Positions 52,701-64,000 of a stretch of 64,000 nucleotides of DNA are shown piece after piece. The notes beneath the pieces were generated by a model. It had not been told where the DNA came from. It ran no database searches and saw only the letters and a program-made list of their open reading frames with translations. How positions within the stretch are numbered: position 1 is the first letter of the stretch; each line of letters starts with the position of its first letter. This stretch comes from Pomacea canaliculata. Lineage: Eukaryota > Mollusca > Gastropoda > Architaenioglossa > Ampullariidae. The position numbers and the translations under genes are program-made. The stretch is taken from assembly GCF_003073045.1 (NCBI RefSeq), contig NC_037593.1, positions 11,912,735-11,976,734 on the forward strand, written 5' to 3'.

Positions 52701-53514
52701 GCTGCAGGTTAATGGTTGCTGGCAATCTGCAGAAAATGTTTGCTCACTGAAGCAAGAAGAGGCATCCAGTTCTGGCTGGGTCAATAACCATGCAGAACCA
52801 GACATTTTAAAAAATTGCTCCTCTACTAGAGAAGAAGGAGTTACCTTAGACAAGTGTTCTTTCCCATCTCTGCTGGAAACGGTTGCAGATTCTTTCAAAA
52901 GCAGCAGAGGACCACTTTTTAAACGGCCTGCCAGCATGTTTTTAGGGGAAGAAATGGATAGTTTTAATGGTGTTACGGATGTTGTGCATCGGCATCTTGC
53001 AGGATCTCCAGATTGTGTTGCTACCAGTTTTTCAAAGGCAGCTTGGGATAGCACACCACAGGGTATTCTGTTGGATCATAGAATATCTACTGTTCCTGTT
53101 GTTAATGGGGTCAGCAAATGCGATGATGTGATAGAACTCGGGAATGGCTGCCCTACTGTCCAATGGCAGGAAGTTGCTCAAGACATAAGTGACAAGGGAT
53201 CAGCCTGTCATGAGGAAGATGCAGTGATTCTGACAGGAAATGACTCAAACAGTGGTGGAATAAACAGATCCCAAATGGGATTTTGTAACAACAGCGAGAC
53301 ATACTGTAACATCCCCATTGCTACTGTCAGCCATCCTTCTGATTTCAATGATATCCTGATTGATGGAGCTGAAGTTGCATCTGAACTTGGCAAAGAGTCC
53401 GAAATTTGTGTAGCCTTAAACAGCTTGCATCTCAAAGGTGACGGTATGGTTCGAAAAGAGGCAAACTTCACAGACAGGGGCAATAAAAACAAGGATGGGG
53501 GAATTTTAATTTAG
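40783..53514 (+). CDS. BFR1-family coiled-coil protein (714 aa, 12 exons)
   Basis: Exons: 40783-40828, 44288-44386, 44779-44897, 45363-45433, 46718-46819, 47422-47494, 48220-48316, 48546-48702, 50708-50889, 51269-51399, 51700-51816, 52564-53514. Phases agree across all junctions; the stop is TAG at 53512. After an acidic start (MDEVQDDEEDEKE), residues about 17-260 are long charged coiled coil, including RLEWNMSVQNFKLSEEKKIV, a pattern shared by fungal Bfr1 and plant proton-pump-interactor proteins. A basic patch (ARKQRRSRKAS) and the block VLSQFLALNLNAPTTMAEVL then match the C-terminal BFR1 region. The 316-residue last exon is acidic, Ser-rich and not conserved as far as I can tell. Yeast Bfr1 associates with polysomes and mRNPs at the ER; a similar role is inference. 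Introns carry a hAT-like element and a Rex1-like LINE. Confidence 0.8.
45794..46556 (+). mobile_element. 763-bp non-autonomous hAT-like transposon
   Basis: Perfect 13-bp terminal inverted repeats, CAGGGTTCCCAGG and CCTGGGAACCCTG, flanked by the direct repeat AGAGA (45789-45793 and 46557-46561). Both ends carry several copies of AGGTCCTTTTAAGTCCTTTT-like words, typical of subterminal transposase-binding repeats. No transposase ORF. It lies in the intron between exons 4 and 5 of the BFR1-like gene. Confidence 0.85.
47929..48062 (-). repeat. 140-bp dispersed repeat, copy 2 (inverted)
   Basis: The reverse complement matches 38247-38386 over nearly the full length, including ACATGGACAGCATACAAGGG and the CTCCTAAGGAG palindrome. 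In an intron of the BFR1-like gene. Confidence 0.75.
49085..50690 (+). mobile_element. Rex1-like (Jockey-superfamily) LINE remnant
   Basis: In sense orientation within the intron between exons 8 and 9 of the BFR1-like gene. About 49140-49380 encodes part of an endonuclease domain (GQITVILTYIPSPDFNLAAE; FLLGDLNHYPTT). About 49410-50400 encodes reverse transcriptase and C-terminal parts (MLSPILFSVYTNE; KNAQQRLCLLRKLCSFNV; HPLHPIFHLLPSGRCYKV). The segment that should link them is missing, stops interrupt the frame, and the catalytic motif is altered (YVGD where YADD is usual). The 3' end is near GGACAGACAATAAAATTTAA. Confidence 0.8.
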
Positions 53515-55063
53515 ACTGCCCTAATGGGCACTGCATCACAGTGACATCAGTAAAATGCACCTGCCCACTTCCACTCACACTCCTCTTTGATATTGGTGGC
53601 TAATGCTGCCACCTCTGCATTATCATTCACTCTTGTTGTCTCCATAATTATCAGAAAAGGCAGAGCCATCTGACACTGTTAGTGAACTTCGAACTTTGCA
53701 AACTGACAGGAACATTTGTGCTTTGACTATACATATGTTCACGCACGCGCAGACATGTACTTATGCACACACAGAGCTTTGCACTGTGACGAACAGGTCT
53801 ATGAAAAACATGCAATGATTTTGTAGCTACTTTTGAACTACATGTATTGTATCCAACTTCTAATGAATGCAGTCCCTATTTTTTTTTTAAACACACTAAA
53901 GATCACATATTTACCAGAATAGTTGAACATCTCTTTTAGCATTTAGTATAATTATGGTTATTTATGAATATTTTTAGTGTGCTATTGATTGGGTGGAGGT
54001 GGTGTTGTGACCTCAGCACATGAAATATTGGAAAAGTGTGGCTGTTACATTTTTAATTAAGCATTTCATGTTGACAGGTTGCTTTCAGTGTTTTGAAATA
54101 TTAACCTGATGACTTATTTATTGATGATAAAAATGAGTGTGATAAAATCCAATTATGAATATATTTACATAAACATTGATTATGAGTAAGCTTATAAGTT
54201 TAGTGGAAGAACTAGTTGCAGTGTCCCTCCATTGTGCAACATGTTTCTGGTCAATATGTTGAGTTTCTCAACCTTTTCTGATAACTGCCTGGAAGTTGAC
54301 TAACATCAGTGGAGCTCAACCTCCTTCTCAGTTCGGCAGAGATTAATTGGAGTTTTTCCCCCCACAGAACTTGGTGAATATCATGTTGATCTTTATGATT
54401 CACTTTGTTATTGTATGTTTAAAAGTCAAGGTGGACAAAGCTGAGGTGATCACTCATCTCTTAGGAAAAAAAAGCTGTTTCTGTAGTTTCATTATAAAGT
54501 GATATAATGGATGACATCCTTACATTTTTCCTTCGAAAGCTTTGGTCCCTAGAAACGTGTTGGTGTAATAGAATGTTAAATTTTAACTTTTGGAACAGTA
54601 TTCATATTACATATTATTTCATGATTTTGACATTATGTTTACATGCTGACACATCATTGTACTGGGTGTCTCCCAGGTGTAGTCCAACTATTGATATCCA
54701 TCACATTTTTAATGGTTTCTTGATTTTCTTATCACTGCCCATGGAAGATTTTTGTGTGGACCTTCTCCAAATAGTGGTTTATGCCTGACAGCACTGTATT
54801 GATACTGTTGACTTGAACTGATGGTGATAACACACTTACGTCTTTTTTTAAAAAAATAGAGACTCTTGCATGGTTGTGGAATGCTCTGGGTTCTGCTGTT
54901 GAATATAACTCTTTGCAGACTTGCTTTGAGAGATGGAAAATGGTCTTTAAAGAAAGTCAAGGTTTTCTAGAATATAAATTTGATGGCTTACATTATTTGT
55001 CAACTTAGAATATTCCATCCTGATTGGTGACTGGTAAGGGAAAGGATGGTCCTCATTTCCAGA
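53515..55063. other. Probable 3' UTR of the BFR1-like gene
   Basis: AT-rich, without ORFs of coding character. No AATAAA word was found in this part; the first after the stop codon that I see is near 56228. The 3' UTR may therefore be long, or polyadenylation uses a variant signal. Confidence 0.3.
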
Positions 55064-55247
55064 GGGTGGTCTTGTGGCGCAGCGGTTAGTGCCTGTCACC
55101 AATACAGTGAAGATTGGTTGTCCTGGGTTCAGCTCTCGCCTTAGGCAGGCCATTCTTTCTCTGCATGATGGATCTTTTTACAGGGCTGGCTGCCTTGCTG
55201 CAATATAGCCTTAGTTGCTGGCTCAGCATAAAATATCAGTTCCCCCC
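55064..55247 (+). mobile_element. tRNA-derived SINE, copy 5
   Basis: The best-preserved tRNA-like head in the window: TTGTGGCGCAGCGGTTAGTG (A box) and GGGTTCAGCTCTCGCC (B box). The body matches the copy at 22301 (ACAGGGCTGGCTGCC, AATATAGCCTTAGTTGCTGG). It ends in a C-run near 55245. Confidence 0.85.
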
Positions 55248-55869
55248 TTCATTCCCAGACTTCTTGACCTGGCATTGATGATTTTGGCTTGGTTCTGAAT
55301 AAGAATTCCTATATGTGTGAATCAGAAGTGGAATATTTTGTTCTTCAAAGTTTCACTCTTTGTTTTCTTATTTGGTAACACTAACAGTCCATTGAGTACA
55401 GAAAAGATTAATAGAAAAGGAAATGACAGGTTGTGCTTAAAGGATAGATACTGACACTCTTAATCATTTCCATTCAAAATTTTAGATCGCAAAACAAATT
55501 ACAGTCTAAAACACAGGTTTTGGGCAGTTCACAGAGGCTTATGCAATGGAAAACATAATATTTCTTCAGGAAAAGTAAACCATTTAAAAACAATGTTACT
55601 TTCTGTCACGACAGTCTTGTCCGCTTTGCTAAGCTCTTTCTCACTGTACTCATCTTCAGAATTTTAGTGCACAGTACTTCGATTCTAGTGTTTTGATGAT
55701 TTGACAGCAAAACATGGCAGCATCTTTGTACCACCCCAGATAAGTGCTACAGATGTAATTATAAAGTAGATGATTGTTTTTGTAGCCCAACAGTTTGAGT
55801 GGAAATGATTTGGAACATCAGTTTCCATCATTTAAGCTAAGCTTGCCATTTCATGTTCCTTTTCCTTAG

Positions 55870-56145
55870 AAGAGTCAACAGGTAATCATCTACTCTCTAC
55901 TCTGCCATCAAATACTCTTTCTTGGTAATGACAAAGGATCAGCCTGTCATAAACAAGATACAGGGGTTCTCACAAGAAGCAAACAAGAGGTGGGTCAAGG
56001 TGAAGAGTCTTTAACAGACATCCTAAAAAATTGGCATTCCCAATTTAAATGGGTTTTTTTTCTAGGCTTTTTTGGTGTATTCTTCTCAAATGCCTGCATT
56101 ATTCCTTTTCCTGTTTTCATTGGATTGTGGTCTATATTCAGATAG
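55870..56145 (+). other. Decayed partial copy of BFR1-like last-exon sequence
   Basis: An open stretch of 91 codons between stops. Its middle (55929-55981) matches 53190-53243 of the BFR1-like last exon at about 77% of bases and keeps the same reading frame (DKGSACHKQD against DKGSACHEED). A second short block near 56020 (TDILKN) resembles another part of that exon (PDILKN) but lies in the opposite order. No start codon or splice context was confirmed. Confidence 0.4.
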
Positions 56146-57610
56146 CTTTGTACAAGTGTTCCAATCTCATGCTTGACTGTTGTTTGACAGATAGACATGC
56201 CAATAAGCAGTTTCGATAACCCTTCTAATAAAATATTTGGGGAAGGGGGGGTATTTTAAGTATAATCTATTTGACAAGCTGAAACTAAACATTGTACTAC
56301 TTCCTGTCTCATTTTTTTGTTTGCATATTCTGAATGCTTGGGTATTGTGAAAGCATTCATGAGTAAAAACAAACTGTACATTCAGAGATAGGGCATTCTG
56401 GAGTTTAAGGAAAAAAACATTTTTATGAAAATGGCATATCACTAGTATAAGCAGATCAGAATGCGCTTTTTTTCAATGTCTGCTCGAAACCATATATGCG
56501 AGGTATCAACAGTGCTGGACATGTTATAGTAGCTATTTGGTGGGCCAATAACTTGATCACATATCATGCATTCAAGAGCTCAGCTTTGTTGACAAGAATA
56601 ATGAATTTGATACATGTTAAGAGATATAATACTGGTTTCTAGATATATAAGATTTGTTTGTGGGATTATTTCTTTATTATGATTGCAAGTATGCTGTTGA
56701 CTAATCACTTTTCTACTGTTGGCCCAACTGTTGTACAAAAGGTATGTCATTAGCTGAAGTTTTTAGAGAGAATAATGCAGCAGAAAGATTTGATGGGGAA
56801 CAGAGTTTTGATAATTATGAAGCTAATATTGTTTGCAATAAAAGTAAATGTGAATATCATGTGAATTTGATGAAAGGTGCCCCACGTACAAGTAATGGGG
56901 GGATGTTGTTCTGGCTACATTTTCTGGAATTAAACATGTTTTACTTGTTTATAAACTTTTTGCCTATTCAGTCTATTGTTGAAGTTTTGTACTTTTCCAA
57001 AATATCGATCTTTAAGCTAGTTTTCTTTCCCCCGTTTTTTTTGTTTTGTTTTGTTTTGAAATGTGGATCCTAATCAGTTGACTTCACTTGATGGTTGATT
57101 TGGGAAAAACATGGACATTGTTGGGTGAAATTTGTAAGCAATGTGGACTTTATGGATTTTTTGTTCTTTCCTAGTCTGTTCAGTCATTACAACTTTTCGT
57201 ACCAGTTTTAGTGTGATGGTGAAATGTAATAGCACTCAAGGGTGAAACTTCTGTCCCTCAACCCACCCTTCCTTTTGCTTTAAAACTATACTTCCTCACA
57301 AGAATCAAATTCAGATATGGTACACTAATTTTTTTTGTTTCAAAGTTGGATGTACATTTCATTGACAACCTGTGCCTAGAAAATCCAGTCTGTTTAACTG
57401 CCAGTTATATCATCATTGTGTTTCCAGTGTAATTTCTCATAGTCAGATCTCATGGATCTTTTTGTTATGTGATTCAAATAGATTTTTGTTGTCTTCACTA
57501 TATTCCTAAACAGGCCTGCCTCTTCATAAAAATTTGTTGCAGTTGTAAAGTATGAGTTCTAAATAGGTGAGAGCACAAAGAACGCATCTATGTATACACT
57601 TGTGTTTAAG

Positions 57611-57816
57611 TAAGGTGACCAGACGTCCCGCTTTTGACCTCGTGTCCTGCCTGCTAATTGGGCGGGACGCCCAATGTCCCGCTTTCTGGCTTTCTGGCAA
57701 GTCCATCAAATGTCCCGGTTGTCTTTAAAAATCACTTTTTTCAGCGTTCTTTGACGGTGACGAAACCATCATCGGTACGTGTCCCGCTTTCGCCCCCGAA
57801 ACGTCTGGTCACCTTA
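57611..57816 (+). mobile_element. 206-bp TIR element (MITE)
   Basis: Ends TAAGGTGACCAGACGT and ACGTCTGGTCACCTTA are perfect 16-bp inverted repeats, flanked by the 7-bp direct repeat GTTTAAG (57604-57610 and 57817-57823). The interior repeats GTCCCGCTTT-like words. No coding sequence. The superfamily is not certain; the 7-bp duplication is compatible with P or hAT-type insertion. Confidence 0.85.
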
Positions 57817-58174
57817 GTTTAAGTGTACCTTTGTGTGTTTAGATGTGGTTCAAACATGCATTTGTATGCAATTCTTAAACCTCTTAAAAAATCTCTAACA
57901 TGATCGTGGGTTTTATTGAATGTGCATAGCAATAATGTCATTTCAAAAGCACTTTTCTTCACATCAGCATTCTGATGCAAGTGTATATGCACTGTTGTAC
58001 TTTTTTTTGCCATATAAAGTCAGCATCAAACAACTACTGAAGGTTATCATGTACATATTGGCATAGCCTGTATGCAAGCAGGCAAATTCAAGAATTGTTT
58101 GTTCTATGAGAACAAGCATGTCCTGATCTTGACAGACTTATGCCCATGTGCTCATGCAAATTGGAGAAAAGTAG

Positions 58175-58290
58175 TTTTCAATCCTCCACCATAAAACCTA
58201 TCTCCAACCTCTAAAATTACCAAAACCAGGATCTGTTAGCTTTGGTAATTTTAGAGGTTGGAGATAAGTTTTATGGTGGAGGATTGGAAA
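58175..58290 (+). repeat. Long near-perfect hairpin (50-bp arms, 16-nt loop)
   Basis: Arms 58175-58224 and 58241-58290 pair at 48 of 50 positions by hand alignment; of the two differences one is a G-U pair on one strand and the other an A-C mismatch. The loop is ACCAGGATCTGTTAGC. RNA from either strand would fold into a stem well beyond microRNA-precursor length, close to a hairpin-siRNA substrate or a foldback element. Confidence 0.85.
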
Positions 58291-60607
58291 TATACACTTG
58301 AATTAAAGCCACAGTGCTGCATGGAGGTGTGCTGATCCAGTAGCAGTATACAGCTGAATATGGGCTAAGGCAGGAGTGGGGAGGTGTCTCGTTATTCAAA
58401 GTTTTACTTAAAAGAAACTATTATTTTGTTTGCAAGGGAACTATGACTTTGCAATTGTATACAGTCCTGGGACTGCTAAAGCAGCAGTGGTGATCCTGAT
58501 GTTCTTGTAAGTGAAGTTGCTGTTTGCAGTGTGACACACTACATTGTTTGGTAGTTATGAGTGATACATATTTTTTATATGCTGGTGGATGACTTTTTGC
58601 AAAGGAACATTTGCGAGGCATCCTTACCAGAGAGGCTTGCTTTTTTTTTCTTCTTGTTATGGGAGTGGGTTGAACTTTTGACTTCATCTGTCACATTTAC
58701 ACCAGAGCTTATCATCCCATATCTCATGCCACTTGTCTATTCCAGAAATTGTGGTGAATGAAGGAAGTATACCACTGGGGATTCCTTTGATCAAATTGAC
58801 AATGACATTGTGTGGGGAGAGGTGGGTGAATCTTAATGCACTTTTAAGGTTGCTGTTAAATGACCCTTTGGCATACAAGTATGCCATAAATTCCAAGTAC
58901 TGAATACATATTTATTATGGTATGAAGTTCATATAGAGCAAGAAGTGTCACTTACCCTCAATATTAGTCATCACTTGTTAACTTCTTTAATTATTTGCAA
59001 CCTTTTGAATTTGACAGAAGTTTTAGGTACTCTTTATTTGGCATTTCTTACCTTTACCACTCCTTACCACTCGCCCTTATTCTGTAGTAAAATTAAATTA
59101 CTGTGACATCTATAATGGCTTTCAACAGAGACAGTTCTATATATATATCATTATACAAGAATTGTGCAAAGTTGATGACATTGTCATTAAACAGAACATA
59201 GTGTGTGATTTTACTAGGGCAAAAATAGTGATGGCATTGATTAAATTATTGGCCTTAAATTAACACACTTCTGGTGTTTACTTACGACTTCATTTCCTTG
59301 TTAATTTTGTGGCATTAGGACACACTAAACCACGATGTTATTGTTAGAACATTTTAAACAATATTTGGTGGCAGGGATTCTTAAAGGACGAAATGCAAAC
59401 TTTTATGTGTGTCATTTTGTTTATGCAGTGCACAAGTTATTTGCCAGTCACAAACTTTATTTTCAGAACTAGTATTTCACAGATCAGAATATACCATTGA
59501 CTGATAACGACCAAAACAGCTTTTGTTAAGCTGCTTCTGGTACTGTTTTCTGCTGGTAAGAGAACTTTGCTGTGCTAGATGATGTTGTTTGTTGAGTTTG
59601 GCTGAAATATGCAGATGGCAACTTGAGTGCTCTTATGTTCTGACAGACTGAAGTGAAGGCTTGTGATGATTCAAGTTTGTATCTGATGCTTACTTAAGTA
59701 TGTTTGTTGCAGAATACATGGTTGTCTGCTGGTAAAGCACTGTTTCATCATGCATTGTTATAGAACAGGCAATAAATGTGTGAGACATTTTTGTCTTTGA
59801 ATTTTATTTGACCTCCGAACAACAGGAGTCTGAAGGTTACTGTTCAGATAATTTTTATTTTCAGAGTGTTATAATACAAGTCTGCCTTGCATATCTCCAA
59901 ACACTACTGCCCTGTTTCACAGTTACAATGAAGATTGGAGGGAAAGTTACTTTACTGATGGCTGTAAATATGTCTGACAATGTCAGTGTAGTTAAAAAAA
60001 AAAAATGAGTAATGCTTCTAAAGAAATGAAAACTGCATGCACATTTGAAAGACAATTTACTGTCGTTAGTATCTTTCCCTCATGTCTTTGAAGCAGCTTG
60101 TGACATCTCTTATTACACATGTGCTGTCCAACATGCAAAAAAAATTAATGCAATATGCTTTGTATTTAGATACAAATTTTTAACCCTGCAAATAGCACCC
60201 TACTATTGAGTCATACACAAATGTTTTTCAATATGGAAAAATACCATTAAGAATGATAACATACACGTACTTGTTCATTGAATGATACCTTCCACCTTTT
60301 TGTCAAGAGAGACTGTCTTTGAAATAAGTGGACTGTTTACATCAGTTTGTCAGAAGCAAGATGAATAATGTTAGGAAAAAATATAATTTTCATAGAATGA
60401 CATTAGCAGGACACCATTCCTCTGCTTGTAGGTTCACTTCACACGCGATTTTCTCAGTTCATGTGTAACAGGAAAGCCTATATAGCATCCGAAGGCGCAT
60501 TTGCAGTGACCACTAGCCAGCGGGGAAGGAGGGGGAAAGGGGCTGGTCGGGGGGGGGGGATCCCTAGGATGGATGGGACATATCAGCCTCACCTTTCTCT
60601 CTTCTAG

Positions 60608-60676
60608 CCTAAGTCGGAAGAAGTTTTGCACTTATTCAGAGGAAACACAGCAGCTGAATTCAAGGACAACACTTAG
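60608..60676 (+). CDS. Orphan candidate terminal exon
   Basis: A strong acceptor (CCTCACCTTTCTCTCTTCTAG) is followed by 22 codons, PKSEEVLHLFRGNTAAEF then KDNT, and TAG, in phase 0. A phase-2 reading is also open for about 29 codons. Upstream partners in phase 0 could be exon 11 of the BFR1-like gene or a cryptic donor inside its exon 12 (GACCAG/GTGATGG near 52688). No homology is recognised, so this is a guess from splice signals. Confidence 0.2.
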   Translation, partial: PKSEEVLHLFRGNTAAEFKDNT

Positions 60677-63600
60677 GGCTGTGTACACTACTGGGGATTG
60701 ACGACCTATAGCTTTGTACATACTGTTGCGATTCATGGTTGTGAATATTTCACTTTCTTAATTATTATATTTTCGGTTCAATGGGTGCATTACTCATTAT
60801 CTGTGGAATTGTAACGTTTGTTTATTTTGATTTATTTTTATTATCTAAGAGTGTGTCTGTTTACATACAGTGTGAACGTATAGCTTGTTATGCTCTATTG
60901 ACAGAATATTTGAGGTTGGTTATTAAGAGATAATGCATATTAAGACCTATATGTTATATACCTCTCTAGTTGTCAGCAAACTCTGTCAGGCCGCACACAG
61001 AGCCAGCGGTGCTGGCTATTGGAATGTGTTTGGGCAGCACCTGTATACCAGGATTTTACTTCACGACTTTGTATTGTTAGCGTCAGCCTGTCAGCGTATA
61101 ACTCTTCGTACGTATAGGTTTGATCAACCATTAAAATTCAGTTCTGTGCTGTTATAATTAGTCCTGCACATGCAACATCGTATAAGACTGGCAAGACACG
61201 ATTCCAACCCAAATTAGATCGATCAGTGATTCTGAAGTTAAAATTAATTCCATGTTATATTTAAACATAATCACGGGGAGGTCAAAGACAAGATTAGTTC
61301 CAAAATATGACACATGTTTTGGCCTGCTAGAGATTAATTGCTTTTCTTTTCCTCGTCAAAAACACTTAAAAGATGTAAGCAGCGTGAATCGATAGATCAA
61401 CAAACAGATGCAGCAAAGCAGATATATTTTTCGGGAAGATTTTCTACGCGACTTTAAAACAGCTGTCGTAACAGTTATACGCGACAACACGTACTATCCA
61501 TAACAGAACTGAATTAAATTATTGTAGCCACTTTTTAATTCATATAGAGCTACCAGCATCACATTGCCAACACCACGTTGTACAGTATCGCACCCTTCTT
61601 CAGATGATGCTGATGACGGAAAGCGGGTGGTGGTGGTGACGGCATGTGCCAAAAATAGCACGCATCCTGCAGTGATCAATACTGGCTTTATGTGACGTGC
61701 TGCTGAAAATAGAAATGTTCTTCCGGCTCATCCGCCCCAAGATCGATCCCTCTCTAAACCCCCGCTCGAATTCCATTATCATCTGCTCCTATATATAACT
61801 GTGCATCTATAATTTGCTCCCGCACGTCCAAATCTAGAGTAGTGCAGTCCGTTTGCGCGAACAGTCGATCGTCTCCATAAAATAAACGCCGACTCTATAG
61901 GCATCGACCCATACAGTGCTGGCGTCACCTCTGCAACTTAATTAAAGTATTTTCACTCACTATAAAATAAACGTCCATTATAGTATAAGCTGCACACTCA
62001 AAAGTAACAAAAATAATTTTAAAAAGCAATTAAAATGGCATAAAACCTTACACCCGTGCACCCCTTTAATTTTTTTTTTTTCACTCCAAAAAGTGGGTAT
62101 TTTTAGTGAATATTTTCTTGTGAGATATGCTAGGGACGTGTGTGTGTGTGAGAGAGAGAGGGAGATATATATTACTATTATATGACATACTGATCTAATG
62201 ATTCTGATGCGACTGACAGGAACTTCATTGAATGAATAAATAGGATATAAATGTTCAGTCAGTCCGCCGTTGTAGTTGCGCTGGCCAGATATATACAAAC
62301 ATTTGACATTGTAAATTTCCTGTTGAGGCGTAATCCCCTTCCAACCGTTTCTCTGTTTTGCCACATTCTAAATCAACGAGAGAAGCCTCGAATCAATATA
62401 TAATGATGTGGTTAATTATGTCTTGACCATAGTGAAATTGGATCGTGTGGCTCCACTATAAAAGAAGGTTAAAATGATTTTGCAAAATTGTTACCAGAAA
62501 TGGGTGTCATCTCAGAACTACTTCCCTTTTGTGTATATATTTGCATGCATTTATAATATATGCCAAAGGATGAAGAAACTGCAAAGAAATGCACAAAATC
62601 ATACGTACATTCATACATGCTTACAAACCAATGCCTTTTGAAGTCATTATATAAGTATACATTTTTTTTTACATATTCATTTAAGTCTAAACAGTATAAC
62701 AGCTTGCCTGTCTTAACAACAACAAAGAGTAAATATTTTTTTATTTCATGGAGCAGAGCCCCTCAGTCCAGAACAAGGCTTAACTGCAGGCAAGTGACAC
62801 CAAGACTCATGTGATTAAGGTACAGCCTGAGATATATGTCATAATGTCATTTACAGTAGGATATTAAGATGTCATTCACATCTCAATAACTAATTTTTTA
62901 AAATCATTCTTTAGTCATTATTGGCTAATGTCTGGTATGGTTAGTTTTCTCAATATACAGACATTAACTGTAACTGAAAAAAGCTTGCACATCGACAAGC
63001 TGGGACATTTTTTGTGAGTTACTAATTGCAACCACAGACAACAATTATCTGTGCAAGTCTCATGCATTTACAGGTAGTCAGAGATAAGGAAGAAGTACAG
63101 TTTATCTGACTACCAAAAGAATCAAACCTGGAGTCAAGCAGATCTTCTATTGATGTGGAAAGTGGAGAAATCATGGTAACCTTAACAACCCAAGGCATGA
63201 ATATTGCTGACATATCTGCTGTATGCCTCTTATTATACTTTGGCAGAAAAACACTTACCTTTGATGTCACAAAAACCAAGTTCACTACTCCAAATTAAGA
63301 TAGAAAATTAAGTTCTTTTCACGTAAATTAATGAAATGCTAACATGAAAGGTCATCTTGATCAAATTATCTTTTGTTGATTTAACTGGCATATTGAAAAC
63401 AGACTAATCAGTTTATTGCTAGCCTGCAGTTGCGCAGTAAGTTCTGGAAACTTTGAAGGGGCCCAGCATTCAGGAGGAATATCACAGACTAACAATCTGA
63501 CCATCACACACACAAAAAAATTCCTTTTACAGAAGTAAGCTTGGTCTAGCTATCAAACAGCACAATCAACATACACATCAAGACATACTGTGTAATATTT

Positions 63601-64000
63601 TAAAGTTTTTTTTCTTTATAGTGTTTGTTCACAAAAACATTTTAAGTACATACCCATTTCACAAAAATGTTTGCCATTTCATCTGCAACAGAGGTCCTAT
63701 TTACTTCTCACGCAGCTTATTTAAGATTTTCAAGATTTTTTTCATATGCTAGCAAGATTCATGTTCAAGCATTTTGGCAGTTTTTGATTTATCTGAAACA
63801 AAATGCACATTCTGCTTGTTTGCAATAGAAGCATTTGATAAGATCGCAATGATTAGACTGATCACACCATCACATTAATTCAAAATAATTTGAAACCAAA
63901 ATTTAAGATTAAAGCAAGATTTAAGTTTAGAGGAAAAAAAATCCTTATTTTAAATGCATACATAATAAAGTAAAACTAAGATTTTCTCACTTTAATTAAA
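60677..64000. other. Right-hand intergenic sequence, no gene recognised
   Basis: A CpG-containing stretch at about 61580-61880 might be a promoter-like region. On the minus strand a donor-like AAAG/GTAAGT occurs at about 63257, but no acceptable exon with known protein similarity goes with it. The rest is AT-rich. Confidence 0.3.

Noticed and set aside
52569-53054. 161-codon ORF on the minus strand
   Set aside because: It lies antisense to the large last exon of the BFR1-like gene, whose frame is supported by splice phase continuity; this is a shadow frame.
56744-57073. 109-codon + strand ORF beginning MSLAEVFREN
   Set aside because: It starts with ATG and its first 50 codons look moderately coding, but the second half is low-complexity hydrophobic read-through, no family is recognised and no convincing splice context was found.
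63022-63285. Minus-strand ORF of 87 codons near the right edge with a donor-like site
   Set aside because: No similarity to a known protein, no clear acceptor, and the composition matches surrounding non-coding sequence.
1-64000. tRNA genes, CRISPR arrays, operons, ribosome binding sites
   Set aside because: No intact tRNA cloverleaf was found beyond the SINE heads, and the window is clearly eukaryotic, so prokaryotic features do not apply.

Overview
The window is a piece of an animal nuclear genome: AT-rich, intron-rich, with GT-AG introns, tRNA-derived SINEs, LINE remnants and small TIR transposons. The gene types (claudin-like four-helix proteins, a PYCR3-type reductase, RAD21, a BFR1-family coiled-coil protein) and a 5S rRNA relic with an invertebrate-looking sequence suggest a lophotrochozoan, most likely a mollusc. 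The species assignment is inference.

Layout. 1-2.1 kb: no gene seen. 2.1-4.0 kb (+): claudin-like gene A, three exons. 4-7.5 kb: intergenic, with an RTE-type LINE remnant whose 5' part is inverted, lying between two 49-bp inverted repeats. 7.6-9.4 kb (+): claudin-like gene B, a tandem paralogue of A with the same exon phases and an identical middle-exon length. 9.4-14.2 kb: intergenic, with a 5S rRNA pseudogene, a hAT-like end and simple repeats. 14.2-20.3 kb (+): pyrroline-5-carboxylate reductase (PYCR3-like) with two alternative first coding exons. 20.3-27.4 kb: convergent intergenic region with SINE copies. 27.4-40.05 kb (-): RAD21 cohesin kleisin, with a 1200-nt in-frame cassette exon not found in the vertebrate protein. 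40.8-53.5 kb (+): BFR1-family coiled-coil gene of 12 exons, head-to-head with RAD21; its introns carry a 763-bp hAT-like element and a Rex1-like LINE. 53.5-64 kb: no complete gene; it holds a SINE, a 206-bp MITE, a 50-bp-stem hairpin, a decayed echo of the BFR1-like last exon and one orphan candidate terminal exon.

Exon models were built by hand from reading frame, splice consensus and phase continuity. All four coding models close without an internal stop: 222 aa, 205 aa, 265 or 278 aa, and 680 or 1080 aa for RAD21; the BFR1-like model gives 714 aa. The genes do not form an obvious pathway. The strongest observations are the RAD21 cassette exon inside a run of frame-neutral phase-1 exons, and the duplicated first exon that gives PYCR two versions of its NAD(P)-binding loop.
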